From: an uncultured bacterium
GTDB lineage: Bacteria; Bacillota; Clostridia; Oscillospirales; CAG-272
Direction of reading: 5' to 3'
Assembly (NCBI GenBank): GCA_945920215.1
Contig: CAMEJM010000005.1
Coordinates: forward strand, 43,997-107,996
Length of the DNA: 64,000 bases
Shown: positions 9,154-16,497 of the stretch, one piece after another
Layout: each line of letters begins with the position of its first letter
Numbering within the stretch: position 1 is the stretch's first letter
Translations under genes and position numbers: made by a program
Notes under the pieces: model-generated
Database searches by the model: none
Told to the model about the DNA's origin: nothing
Seen by the model: the letters and a program-made list of their open reading frames with translations, nothing else

Positions 9154-9230
9154 AAGAAAACTCATCCCGCCATATTTGTGAGTCTGTATCGCACCGATCC
9201 GAACAGGCAATGGTCAAGATGAGTTTTCTT
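9154..9230. repeat. Long-loop inverted repeat
   Basis: AAGAAAACTCATC at 9154-9166 is exactly complementary to GATGAGTTTTCTT at 9218-9230, with 51 bases between. It lies just past the stop of the minus-strand DUF4097 lipoprotein gene. It could act as a terminator or be the paired ends of a small decayed element; nothing inside encodes a protein. Confidence 0.6.
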
Positions 9231-9253
9231 ATAAGCGTAACACAGCAAAAGGG

Positions 9254-10195
9254 TCAGTTATCCAAAATGCGCGTAATCGACAGATCCCCGCTGTCAGTTT
9301 TGATTTGCCAAAGCGGTCCGCCCCCATCAATTTTATGAGTATAGCCGTCCACCGTCTCTTCAAACCCGGAAAGCGCATAGGTTCCGCCGCTCGTTTCATA
9401 CACTACGGTTAAGGTACTGCCGGTGCGAAGGATTAGCTTGACGTCGCCGCTTGTGCTCTCCACACGGGCCTCTTCCGGCAATGTTGACCCTTTCATGTAC
9501 TCGATATACCCGCTTGTACTCTTGACTTCCAGCAAGGCAAGCTCTTCAACCTCTCCGACACAGATTTCGCCGCTTGATGTCTCCACGTTCAGAGTGCGCG
9601 CGGTTCCGTTCAGGCAGTATGCCTTACCCGAGGAGCTGCTCAACTGGACGGTATCCGCCGTAAAGTCTCCGACATGCAACTCGCCGCTTGTGCTTTGGAG
9701 GTCAACGCCTGTCGCTGTCAGACCTCCCAGAATCACATCGGCGGAACCGCTCTTGATCTGTATGTTGTCGAGCAAACATTCGGCAGGAACGGTGATGGCG
9801 AGAGTTTTGGCATGCACCTCTTGCTTCCGCCATTTGGATTTCAGGAACCGGATCCGCAGGGTATCCCCATCCAGCCAGCGGTACAGCACCTCGGAGCTGT
9901 CCACCTCCTGCGGAGTTTCGTCCTTGAGCCCGGTGAACACGACCTCGGAGATGACAATCTCTTGAACCTCCTCGCTCGAGTAAATCCGGATCTCTCCGGC
10001 ACCCCAGTCAATATCGAAATTCTTCACCGTACCGGACGCGTAGTTCGTCGCCCCCGCAGTATATTTTTTTGCGTTCTCATAGGTGTACTTCCCGCTCCAT
10101 GAAGTAGGTCTGATTCGAATGTCACAGCTAAAAAGCGCAAGGCATACGCCGACGCCGATAATAAGCACCAAAGCCAAGGAAAGAATGCGTTTCAT
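9254..10195 (-). CDS. DUF4097-type lipoprotein (beta-helix-like putative adhesin)
   Basis: 313 residues from ATG 10195, preceded by AAGGAGG at 7 bases; the upstream extension lacks a good ribosome binding site. Signal peptide MKRILSLALVLIIGVGVCLALFSCD with a probable lipidated Cys near residue 25. The body is a ladder of short beta-strand units such as NIQIKSGSADVILGGL, VDLQSTSGELHVGDF, VQLSSSSGKAYCLNG, NVETSSGEICVGE and VKSTSGYIEYM, with a repeating S(T/S)SG turn. This is the pattern of the DUF4097 / putative auto-transporter adhesin head family, which folds as a beta-helix. It is probably a surface-anchored lipoprotein; no enzymatic role is implied. Confidence 0.85.
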   Translation of the reverse strand: MKRILSLALVLIIGVGVCLALFSCDIRIRPTSWSGKYTYENAKKYTAGATNYASGTVKNFDIDWGAGEIRIYSSEEVQEIVISEVVFTGLKDETPQEVDSSEVLYRWLDGDTLRIRFLKSKWRKQEVHAKTLAITVPAECLLDNIQIKSGSADVILGGLTATGVDLQSTSGELHVGDFTADTVQLSSSSGKAYCLNGTARTLNVETSSGEICVGEVEELALLEVKSTSGYIEYMKGSTLPEEARVESTSGDVKLILRTGSTLTVVYETSGGTYALSGFEETVDGYTHKIDGGGPLWQIKTDSGDLSITRILDN

Positions 10196-10337
10196 AAAAA
10201 GCCTCCTTATTTGAAATTCTTTTGCGAATACAAATGATTGTTTTTTGTCGGCGCTCGGATGAAAAATGATGTGCAGACAAAAACGCGGAAACAAGCTTCA
10301 ATGTCACGGAAACCGTGGAAACCACTGCCGGTTGAGG

Positions 10338-10360
10338 TGCGCCCAACAGGCGCGTTTTTT
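10338..10360 (+). terminator. Terminator-like hairpin with no obvious gene before it
   Basis: Stem GCGCC / GGCGC (10339-10343 / 10349-10353, plus a G-T pair) with loop CAACA, followed by TTTTTT at 10355-10360. Its orientation fits the plus strand, but the preceding 140 bases hold no credible plus-strand gene. It is at the 3' end of minus-strand rlmH. Confidence 0.5.
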
Positions 10361-10835
10361 ATTTATGATACCTTTTCCCCGCAAGAATGGTCAGGGAGCG
10401 GTACAGGCTTTCCGCGCAAATCACGCGCATGAGCTGGTGCGGAAAGGTCATGCGCGAAACCGACAGGCGCAACTCGCACGCCGCCTTGACGCGTTCGTCC
10501 AGCCCGTGGGAGGAGCCGATGACCAGCGCCAGCTTGCCCGTGCGATCCGCCGCAGAGCCGACCAGCGCGGCTAACTCCTCGGAGGAATATTCCTTTCCCT
10601 CTACGCACAAAGCGATCTTATAGGCGTCTGCGGGCAGCGCGGCGAGGATTTTATCGCCCTCCTGTCGCAGCGCGGCGCTGATTTTCTGCGGGTCCTCCTC
10701 GTCTGTGATGCGCACTTCCGGCACGCATACCTCGCGCAGGGAAGCATAGGCGGCGATACGCTTTTCATACTCGGCAAGCGCCGCGCGTAAATACTCCTCT
10801 TTCAGCGTTCCAACGGTGATCAATGTAATTTGCAC
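10359..10835 (-). CDS. rlmH: 23S rRNA (pseudouridine1915-N3)-methyltransferase RlmH
   Basis: 158 residues, standard length. RlmH is a SPOUT methyltransferase that modifies pseudouridine 1915 in helix 69 of 23S rRNA. The knotted SAM-binding C-terminal region is clear: LALVIGSSHGLDERVKAACELRLSVSRMTFPHQLMRVICAESLYRSLTILAGKRYHK. The N-terminus MQITLITVGTLKEEYLRAALAEYEKRI also matches. The start is GTG at 10835; an AGGAGAAAGAGA stretch lies upstream though the spacing is loose. No clear promoter seen. It stands alone, not in an operon. Confidence 0.96.
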   Translation of the reverse strand: MQITLITVGTLKEEYLRAALAEYEKRIAAYASLREVCVPEVRITDEEDPQKISAALRQEGDKILAALPADAYKIALCVEGKEYSSEELAALVGSAADRTGKLALVIGSSHGLDERVKAACELRLSVSRMTFPHQLMRVICAESLYRSLTILAGKRYHK

Positions 10836-10975
10836 GGTAAATTCTCTTTCTCCTGACGGAAACAGGAGCCCTTTCCCGCATTTGGAAACCGGGCGCCGGA
10901 TTTGATATACCGAAAGCGGCGCATACTACCCTCAGAGCACAGCGGCGCCGCCGCGTGCCGGGAGGTTGAATGCCA

Positions 10976-11173
10976 ATGGATATGCCGCTTCTCTTCTGGA
11001 ATGAACTGTCGCAAAACAAACGTGCCATGCAGAACTACGCCGCCCTCACACCGGAGGAAAAGCAAGCCCTGTCGGTACGCGCCTGCCGCATCCGGAATGC
11101 GGGCGCCATGCGTCTTTTGGTCACCTCGATGGACGACTCCGAACGCCTGACGGAATACGGCTCTTATTTTTAA
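10976..11173 (+). CDS. Small acidic-basic helical protein, unknown
   Basis: 65 residues from ATG 10976, with GGGAGG 10 bases upstream; ATG 10970 is an alternative but too close to that site. Sequence starts MDMPLLFWNELSQNKRAMQNYAAL, continues with TPEEKQALSVRACRIRNAGAM and is predicted fully helical with no membrane segment or signal peptide. It has its own weak promoter (TTGATA 10902-10907, 16-base spacer, TACTAC 10924-10929) and its own terminator directly after the stop, both of which support a real gene. The layout resembles small conserved Clostridia proteins with LTPEEKQ, but I assign no function. Confidence 0.65.
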   Translation: MDMPLLFWNELSQNKRAMQNYAALTPEEKQALSVRACRIRNAGAMRLLVTSMDDSERLTEYGSYF

Positions 11174-11176
11174 CGG

Positions 11177-11201
11177 CAACCGCCCAATCGGGCGGTTGTT
11201 T
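11177..11201 (+). terminator. Terminator after the small 65-residue gene
   Basis: Nine-base stem CAACCGCCC / GGGCGGTTG (11177-11185 / 11190-11198) with loop AATC, then TTTGC. It starts 4 bases after the stop codon. Confidence 0.75.
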
Positions 11202-11243
11202 GCATGAGAGCCGGAGGTGGCTTCCCCGCTCGGCGATCCCGGC

Positions 11244-12428
11244 TCACCTGCCCTTGACCCGGATCAGGCTTCCCACCCCGTCGGAGAGCGCCGCCAAAAA
11301 CAAGTCCACGTCCTCACGGGTGTTCCTGTTCCCGAAACTCACGCGGATGGTACAGTCCGCCGCGCGGTCGCTCAGCCCGAAGGCAAGCATCGCCCCCGAC
11401 AGATGGGTGTCGTGAGAGGAGCAGGCGGAACCGCTGGATACATAGATCCCCCGCCCGGACAGAAAGTGGAGCATGGTTTCACTCTTGATGTCCGGCATGG
11501 TCATGCTGACGATATGCGGGGCGGCAACCGGCGGCAGATTCAGAATCACCTCGGACAGCGCAGGCGTGTTACGGACCTGCTCCGTCAGGTACTCCCGCAA
11601 CTCCCGCAGATGCGCGCTTTCCGCCTGAAAATCCGCCCGACCGCGGCGGACGGCCGCGCCGAACGCGGCGATGCCGGGGACGTTCTCGGTCCCGGAGCGG
11701 AGTCCTCCCTCCTGCCCGCCGCCGAGGGCGTGCGCCACCAGACCGCGCGTGCGGATCAGTTCCGGCGATACCCACAGGGCGCCGACCCCTTTCGGGCCTT
11801 CGATTTTATGCGAGGAAACCGTGACCATATCCGCGCCGAGGCTCTTGACGGTAAACGGCACCTTCAGAAACGCCTGTGTGGCGTCCGTGTGCAGCACCGC
11901 GTCGCGCGATTGGGCGCGCATCACGCGCGAGACGGCGGCAAGGTCGTAGAGCGCGCCCGTCTCATTGTTCACCAGCATCATGGTCACCAGAATGACGTCA
12001 GGCGTCATCTCCGCGCGCAAAACCTCCATATCAAGCGCCCCGCCGCGGGTGGGAATCTCCACGACACGGAAGCCCTTGTCGCGCAGCGCGGCAAGCGGCT
12101 GCGCGATAGAGGAATGCTCCCCCGCCGTGGTCAGAATTTTTCCGCCGCGTGCGAAACGGGGTTTGGAAAGCGCCCTGCCGAACACGGCAAGGTTGTTTGC
12201 CTCGGTCCCGCCCGCGGTGAACACCACGGTACCGTTGCCCGTATCTCCGAGTGCTGCGCGCAAGTCGGCGCGCACGCCGGAAATCAGATCCTCCGCGTCC
12301 TTGCCGCGGCTGTGGCGCGAGGAGGGGTTGCCCCAATGCGCCTCGGACGCCTCCACGTAAGCGGCGAGCGCCGCGGAGCATATGCGCGTGGTGGCGCTGT
12401 TGTCCAGATAGATTTCTCTGTTTTGCAT
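11244..12428 (-). CDS. Cysteine desulfurase (class V PLP enzyme, NifS/IscS-like)
   Basis: 394 residues from ATG 12428, which gives the family-typical start MQNREIYLDNSATT; a TTG at 12449 would add 7 residues. The enzyme removes sulfur from cysteine as an enzyme-bound persulfide for Fe-S clusters and thio-cofactors. Visible features: GGTEANNLA, EHSS, HTDATQAFLK, the PLP Schiff-base lysine in SSHKIEGPKGVGALW, the GGGQEGGLRSGTENVPG loop, and the persulfide Cys in VSSGSACSS. It is the last gene of a probable operon with murD, the YnbB-like enzyme and a lipoprotein. thiI, which needs such a sulfur donor, is in the window at 57340 but not adjacent. Which subtype it is (IscS, NifS or a thiI partner) cannot be said. 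Confidence 0.93.
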   Translation of the reverse strand: MQNREIYLDNSATTRICSAALAAYVEASEAHWGNPSSRHSRGKDAEDLISGVRADLRAALGDTGNGTVVFTAGGTEANNLAVFGRALSKPRFARGGKILTTAGEHSSIAQPLAALRDKGFRVVEIPTRGGALDMEVLRAEMTPDVILVTMMLVNNETGALYDLAAVSRVMRAQSRDAVLHTDATQAFLKVPFTVKSLGADMVTVSSHKIEGPKGVGALWVSPELIRTRGLVAHALGGGQEGGLRSGTENVPGIAAFGAAVRRGRADFQAESAHLRELREYLTEQVRNTPALSEVILNLPPVAAPHIVSMTMPDIKSETMLHFLSGRGIYVSSGSACSSHDTHLSGAMLAFGLSDRAADCTIRVSFGNRNTREDVDLFLAALSDGVGSLIRVKGR

Positions 12429-12449
12429 CGTTTTGCTATGACGTATCAA

Positions 12450-13619
12450 TCAGTAACGGATTTCCGACAGAATCCTCTCGGTGTCGGCAAGATGAGCGTC
12501 ATGCGCCCCCTCTTTGGTCGTATAAATCATCGTGCGGAATTGGTTGCGGCTGTCCTTTGTTTTGCGGAAGACGTACTGTGTGACTTCGTACCGGACTCCG
12601 TACTTGGTGCCGGCAAACGTGAAGCTGTAATAGGTACTCTGCCCGGCGACGGCAGGGGCGGTTTGCTCCTCCCCGCTCTCGGATTTGAATGCCGCAGGCT
12701 CGTCTATGACGGTAAAATCCTCATAATAATCCGCATATTCGGCTTTGAGCAGATTCCAGTAATCGATCAGCGTGAAGCCGTTCTCATTCTGCAACGGAAT
12801 GCCGTAATGCTCCATGCGTTCGGTCAGCGTGGCGCCGTTGTTTGTCACAGCCCCGGTCAGATCGATCGTTTGGATCCCCACGCTTGCGCCGTCGGGCGCC
12901 TCCGCGCCCACAAAGCCGTCGGAGAGTGTGACCTTCCAATCCTGCGGCACGTAAATATCCATGCCGAGATGTTCAAAACGGTTGGCGCGCTTCATTCCCT
13001 CCGGCGCTTTCGGATCATCCGCCACGGACAGGTCCTCTTCCGGCGCCTGCTTTGCCGTGGTGAACCTGAAATTGCTCACGATTCCCTCCACCTGTGAAAG
13101 CGCTTCCTCAAAATCCACCTTGCCGGTGATTTTTCCCTCCTCGTCGGACGCGGTATAGGTAATGGCGCACAGCCCGCGGGAGGGGTTCTTTTCCTCTGTC
13201 ATGACAAGATACTGGCGGAAGCGGTAACGCAAGCCCGCGTTGCTACCCGTATATTCATATACGTTCGCGTATCTGTCCGCCACAATCACCTCGGTGGGGT
13301 ACCCCTCGGCAAGCGCATAGTCCGGGAAATCCTCTTTCAGACCCATTTCCGCGTCTGCCCAATAGGCGTCAATGCTGTCAAAATCGGTGTCCAGATATGC
13401 CACCGTCAGATTGGCGGTGTTGATCGAAGACAGGTAAGCGGTCACCACCCCGGAGGTGTTCTGATACGACCACCCTTTGGGGACAAACAGCTCAAACCCG
13501 TCGCGGTCGGGGTCCGACGCAAGGACGTACCCTTTCGGAATATCGTCCTGATTACACGCGCACAAAAGGCAAACGCACGCGAGCAGGAGCGCCGCGAAGG
13601 CAATCAGTTTCTTTTTCAT
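12450..13619 (-). CDS. Lipoprotein with two tandem copies of one domain
   Basis: 389 residues from ATG 13619, preceded by AAAGGGAG at 6 bases. Signal peptide MKKKLIAFAALLLACVCLLCAC with lipobox LCAC|N. The mature protein appears to be two diverged copies of a domain of about 160 residues. GFELFVPKGWSYQNTSGVV and LRYRFRQYLVMTEEKN in copy 1 correspond to GMDIYVPQDWKVTLSDGFV and VRYEVTQYVFRKTKDS in copy 2; EGIVSNFRF corresponds to ERILSEIRY. The short FxxxVPxxW motif is reminiscent of PsbP/Mog1-like folds, which is inference only. Sits 11 bases after the YnbB-like gene, whose stop codon touches this gene's ribosome binding site. Confidence 0.8.
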   Translation of the reverse strand: MKKKLIAFAALLLACVCLLCACNQDDIPKGYVLASDPDRDGFELFVPKGWSYQNTSGVVTAYLSSINTANLTVAYLDTDFDSIDAYWADAEMGLKEDFPDYALAEGYPTEVIVADRYANVYEYTGSNAGLRYRFRQYLVMTEEKNPSRGLCAITYTASDEEGKITGKVDFEEALSQVEGIVSNFRFTTAKQAPEEDLSVADDPKAPEGMKRANRFEHLGMDIYVPQDWKVTLSDGFVGAEAPDGASVGIQTIDLTGAVTNNGATLTERMEHYGIPLQNENGFTLIDYWNLLKAEYADYYEDFTVIDEPAAFKSESGEEQTAPAVAGQSTYYSFTFAGTKYGVRYEVTQYVFRKTKDSRNQFRTMIYTTKEGAHDAHLADTERILSEIRY

Positions 13620-13630
13620 GTATCTCCCTT

Positions 13631-14884
13631 TCATTGACCGGCTTTCCCCGCTGCCATGACCGCGGCGGCGGCGCTGAGGATCCCCACCTTACCGCTCTCG
13701 TAGGTCAGCCCGCCTTGAAAATAAGCGAGGTACGGCGGGCGGATAGGTCCGTCAGCCGAAAGCTCCAGAGAGGAGCCTTGGGTAAAGGTCCCCGCCGCCA
13801 TAACCACGGGGTCGGAGTAGCCCGGCATCTGCCACGGCTCACAAGTGACGTACGCGTCCACCGGGGACCCCGCCTGAATGCCGCGGCAGAACGCCACCAG
13901 CGTTTCGGCGGAGCCGCAGCGAACCACCTGAATGATGTCGGAGCGGGTCTTGTCCCACGTCGGCTCGGTTCCGTATCCGAGGGCGGAAAAGATATACGCG
14001 GCGAAATGCGCTGTTTTCAGCGCCTGTGCCACCACGTGCGGGGCAAAGAACAGCCCCTTGAACATCGGCTTTGTCTGACCGAGCGTCGCGCCCACCTCGG
14101 TTCCCTCTCCGGGGGAGGTCAGACGGTAGCCGCACAGTTCAATCAGAGACGCCTTGCCTGCAAGATACCCGCCGCATTCGGCGATCCCGCCGCCGGGGTT
14201 CTTGATGAGGGAACCGACAATCAGGTCGGCGCCCACCTCGGTCGGCTCCTTACACTCGGTGAATTCCCCGTAGCAGTTGTCCACCATCACGTATGCCGCG
14301 GAGCGCTCTTTGACAAAGCGCGCCAGCTCGCCTATCTCGTCGACCGTGAGCGTGGGGCGGTCGAGATACCCCTTGGAGCGCTGAATGAACGCCACCTTTA
14401 CGCGCCGTCCGTACTTGTCCAGCGCGGCGGCAATGGCGCCGTAATCCGGGGTGCCGTCCGGCAACAGGTCGATCGCCTCGTAGTCCACGCCGAAATCGCG
14501 CAGGCTTCCGCAGCCGGGCTTCCCGGTAATGCCGATCACCTCGTCCAGCGTGTCATAGGGCTTGCCCGCCAGGGACAGCAGCACGTCCCCCGGCCGCAGC
14601 AGAGCGAACAGACCGATGGTCAGGGCGTGCGTGCCGCAGGCAATGGAATGGCGTACGATCGCCGCCTCCGCGCCGAACACGCGCGCGTAGATGCGGTCAA
14701 GAGTCTCTCTGCCGCGATCGTCGTAGCCATAGCCTGAGGAGGGCGCGAACGTCCCCTCGGAAACGCGCTCCGCGCGGAACGCGTTCAGTACTTTTTCGGT
14801 ATTGTACTGCGCCACCTCGTCAATATGGGCGAACTGTGGCACAAGCGCCTTTTCGGCTTCTTTGGAAAGCTCTGTCAGATTCAT
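13631..14884 (-). CDS. Methionine gamma-lyase-like PLP protein (YnbB / aluminium-resistance family)
   Basis: 417 residues from ATG 14884 (MNLTELSKEAEKALVPQF); a longer reading from 14986 lacks family support. This family of fold-type I PLP enzymes is common in Firmicutes next to hfq/miaA or glnR and was named after an aluminium-resistance locus; its substrate is uncertain. Key segments: SSGYGYDDRGRETLDRIYARVFGAEAA, HSIACGTHALTIGLFALLRPGD, the PLP region VMVDNCYGEFTE and the lysine context LIVGSLIKNPGGGIAECGGYLAGK. The gene is 108 bases after murD and 11 bases before the lipoprotein gene, all on the minus strand. Confidence 0.88.
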   Translation of the reverse strand: MNLTELSKEAEKALVPQFAHIDEVAQYNTEKVLNAFRAERVSEGTFAPSSGYGYDDRGRETLDRIYARVFGAEAAIVRHSIACGTHALTIGLFALLRPGDVLLSLAGKPYDTLDEVIGITGKPGCGSLRDFGVDYEAIDLLPDGTPDYGAIAAALDKYGRRVKVAFIQRSKGYLDRPTLTVDEIGELARFVKERSAAYVMVDNCYGEFTECKEPTEVGADLIVGSLIKNPGGGIAECGGYLAGKASLIELCGYRLTSPGEGTEVGATLGQTKPMFKGLFFAPHVVAQALKTAHFAAYIFSALGYGTEPTWDKTRSDIIQVVRCGSAETLVAFCRGIQAGSPVDAYVTCEPWQMPGYSDPVVMAAGTFTQGSSLELSADGPIRPPYLAYFQGGLTYESGKVGILSAAAAVMAAGKAGQ

Positions 14885-14992
14885 TTTCAGGTTCCTTGGT
14901 TTTACATATTTCAGCCGACAAAGTCGGCGGATTTTCAGAAGATAGGTTTCGGGCGGCACGGCGACGCGCTGCCGCATTGAAGCCACCCTTTT

Positions 14993-16273
14993 TCAAAGGC
15001 TTTCCAGGATACGGCGAAAGGCTTCTCCCCGCGCCACGTAAGAGGAAAACGCGTCAAAGGAAGCGGCGGCGGGAGAAAGCAGCAGCGTACCGCCCGCGGG
15101 GGTATCGTCCAGCGCGGCGGCGACCGCCGCGGCAAACTCCCCGATATAGCAGCACTGCGGCACGCCGGTATAGCGCGGGCAAGCGAGAAGATGATCCCGC
15201 ATATTTTCCCCGCACGCGCCCGTAAATACCACGCGCGCCGCGCGCGCGATGAGCGCCTCCGAAAGCGGCGCGCAGGAGAGGTTCTTGTCGGAGCCGCCGC
15301 AAATGACCGTGCAGGGCGGCGTGACCGCCGTCAGGGTTGCCGCGGTGCGGGCGGGAGTGGTGTCAATCGAGGAATCGTAGCATCTCACCCCGCGGTAGGT
15401 ACCGATATATTCCATGCGGTGCGCCACCCCGTCGAAAGTCTTTGCCACCGCGCGCACTTCCCGCGCGCCAGCACCCACAAGCGCTGCGGCGCACAGCAGG
15501 TTTTCGCGGTTGTAAAGTCCCGGGAGCCGGATGTCCTCCACCCGGCACAGCGGCTCCTCCCCGTGCCAAAGCACCCCGTGCGCCTCGCGGTAGTTGGCGG
15601 TTTCGCAGCGGGCGGAAAACGAAAGAGAGGACAACTCCGGCGCAACGGGGCAAAGCGCGTTCTGTACCCGGCGCGGCGCCCTCAGAAGAATCCTGCGCTT
15701 GGCAAGACGGTATTCCTCCATGTCACGGTGCCAGTTCAGGTGGTTTTCGGTCAGATTGGTGACGGCCGCCGCGGCAAGCGCGGGAGAAAAAGTCATCAGT
15801 TGGAAGCTGGAAAGTTCCAGCACCACGCGGTCGTCCGGCAGTATTCCGTCCGCCTCCGGGAGCAGCGCCCGCCCGATGTTTCCGCCGAGATGCACACGGT
15901 AGCCCGCCTCACGCAAAAGGCAGGCGGCAAGGGTGGCGGTGGTGGTTTTCCCGTCGCTGCCCGTGACGGCGTAAATCGGCGCCCGGCACCTCTCGCAGAA
16001 CAACTCGATCTCAGAGGACAGGCGCGCCCCGCGCGCCACCGCCTCCGCAATCGGAGGAATATCGGGGCGCAGACCGGGAGAGCGCAACAGCACGTCGGCA
16101 CCAATACGGCTCCAGTCGTCCGTCACCCTCAGATCCGGGTAACGCGCCCGCACAGCGGCAAGCTCCTCCGGGCGCACGTACACCGTGAGTTCTGTCACCC
16201 CATGTGAGGTCAGATAGGAAATGGCGGCGGCACCGGAGCGCCCCGCACCGAGAATCGCATAGGTTTGCGCCAT
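14993..16273 (-). CDS. murD: UDP-N-acetylmuramoyl-L-alanine--D-glutamate ligase MurD
   Basis: 426 residues; adds D-glutamate to UDP-MurNAc-L-Ala in peptidoglycan precursor synthesis. N-terminal nucleotide-binding start YAILGAGRSGAAAISYL, ATP P-loop VTGSDGKTTTATLAA, the HLGGNIGRALL and VLELSSFQL motifs, TNLTENHLNWHRDMEEY, the GLYNRENLLCAAA motif, HRMEYIGTYRGVRCYDSSIDTTPARTAATL, and the C-terminal LLSPAAASFDAFSSYVARGEAF typical of MurD. It is outside the usual dcw cluster: no other mur or fts genes lie nearby. First gene of the murD to cysteine-desulfurase unit, with a strong promoter at 16349-16377. Confidence 0.96.
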   Translation of the reverse strand: MAQTYAILGAGRSGAAAISYLTSHGVTELTVYVRPEELAAVRARYPDLRVTDDWSRIGADVLLRSPGLRPDIPPIAEAVARGARLSSEIELFCERCRAPIYAVTGSDGKTTTATLAACLLREAGYRVHLGGNIGRALLPEADGILPDDRVVLELSSFQLMTFSPALAAAAVTNLTENHLNWHRDMEEYRLAKRRILLRAPRRVQNALCPVAPELSSLSFSARCETANYREAHGVLWHGEEPLCRVEDIRLPGLYNRENLLCAAALVGAGAREVRAVAKTFDGVAHRMEYIGTYRGVRCYDSSIDTTPARTAATLTAVTPPCTVICGGSDKNLSCAPLSEALIARAARVVFTGACGENMRDHLLACPRYTGVPQCCYIGEFAAAVAAALDDTPAGGTLLLSPAAASFDAFSSYVARGEAFRRILESL

Positions 16274-16348
16274 GCTCCCCTCCGGGTCTTGAAAAGTGGC
16301 ATGACGTCCTGTGTTTTTCCTGTCTCCGTTGTATTGTATGTACTCTTT

Positions 16349-16377
16349 ATTATATGAAATTATCTATCAAAATGCAA
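16349..16377 (-). promoter_or_regulatory. Promoter for the murD operon
   Basis: Minus strand TTGCAT (16372-16377), 17-base spacer, TATAAT (16349-16354). It lies 76 bases upstream of the murD ATG. Confidence 0.8.
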
Positions 16378-16411
16378 CCCCGGAGAAGAATTTGCACCGC
16401 ATTTCCAAATG

Positions 16412-16449
16412 AAGAAAAGGGCTGCGCATGGTAAATACACTGCGCAGCC
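16412..16449 (-). terminator. Terminator after the zinc-ribbon membrane protein
   Basis: Nine-base perfect stem GGCTGCGCA / TGCGCAGCC (16420-16428 / 16441-16449) with a 12-base loop. On the minus strand it is followed by CTTTTCTTC; on the plus strand by GATTTTTCTCTTTT, so it may work both ways. It separates the 16498 gene from the murD promoter. Confidence 0.75.
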
Positions 16450-16497
16450 GATTTTTCTCTTTTCATGTTTGGGTTGGCTCTTCTCTCAAAAAGCCCT

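Noticed and set aside
7199..9217. A 672-codon minus-strand open frame across pgk-tpiA
   Set aside because: Antisense to two glycolytic genes with complete catalytic motifs; no start context and no family features.
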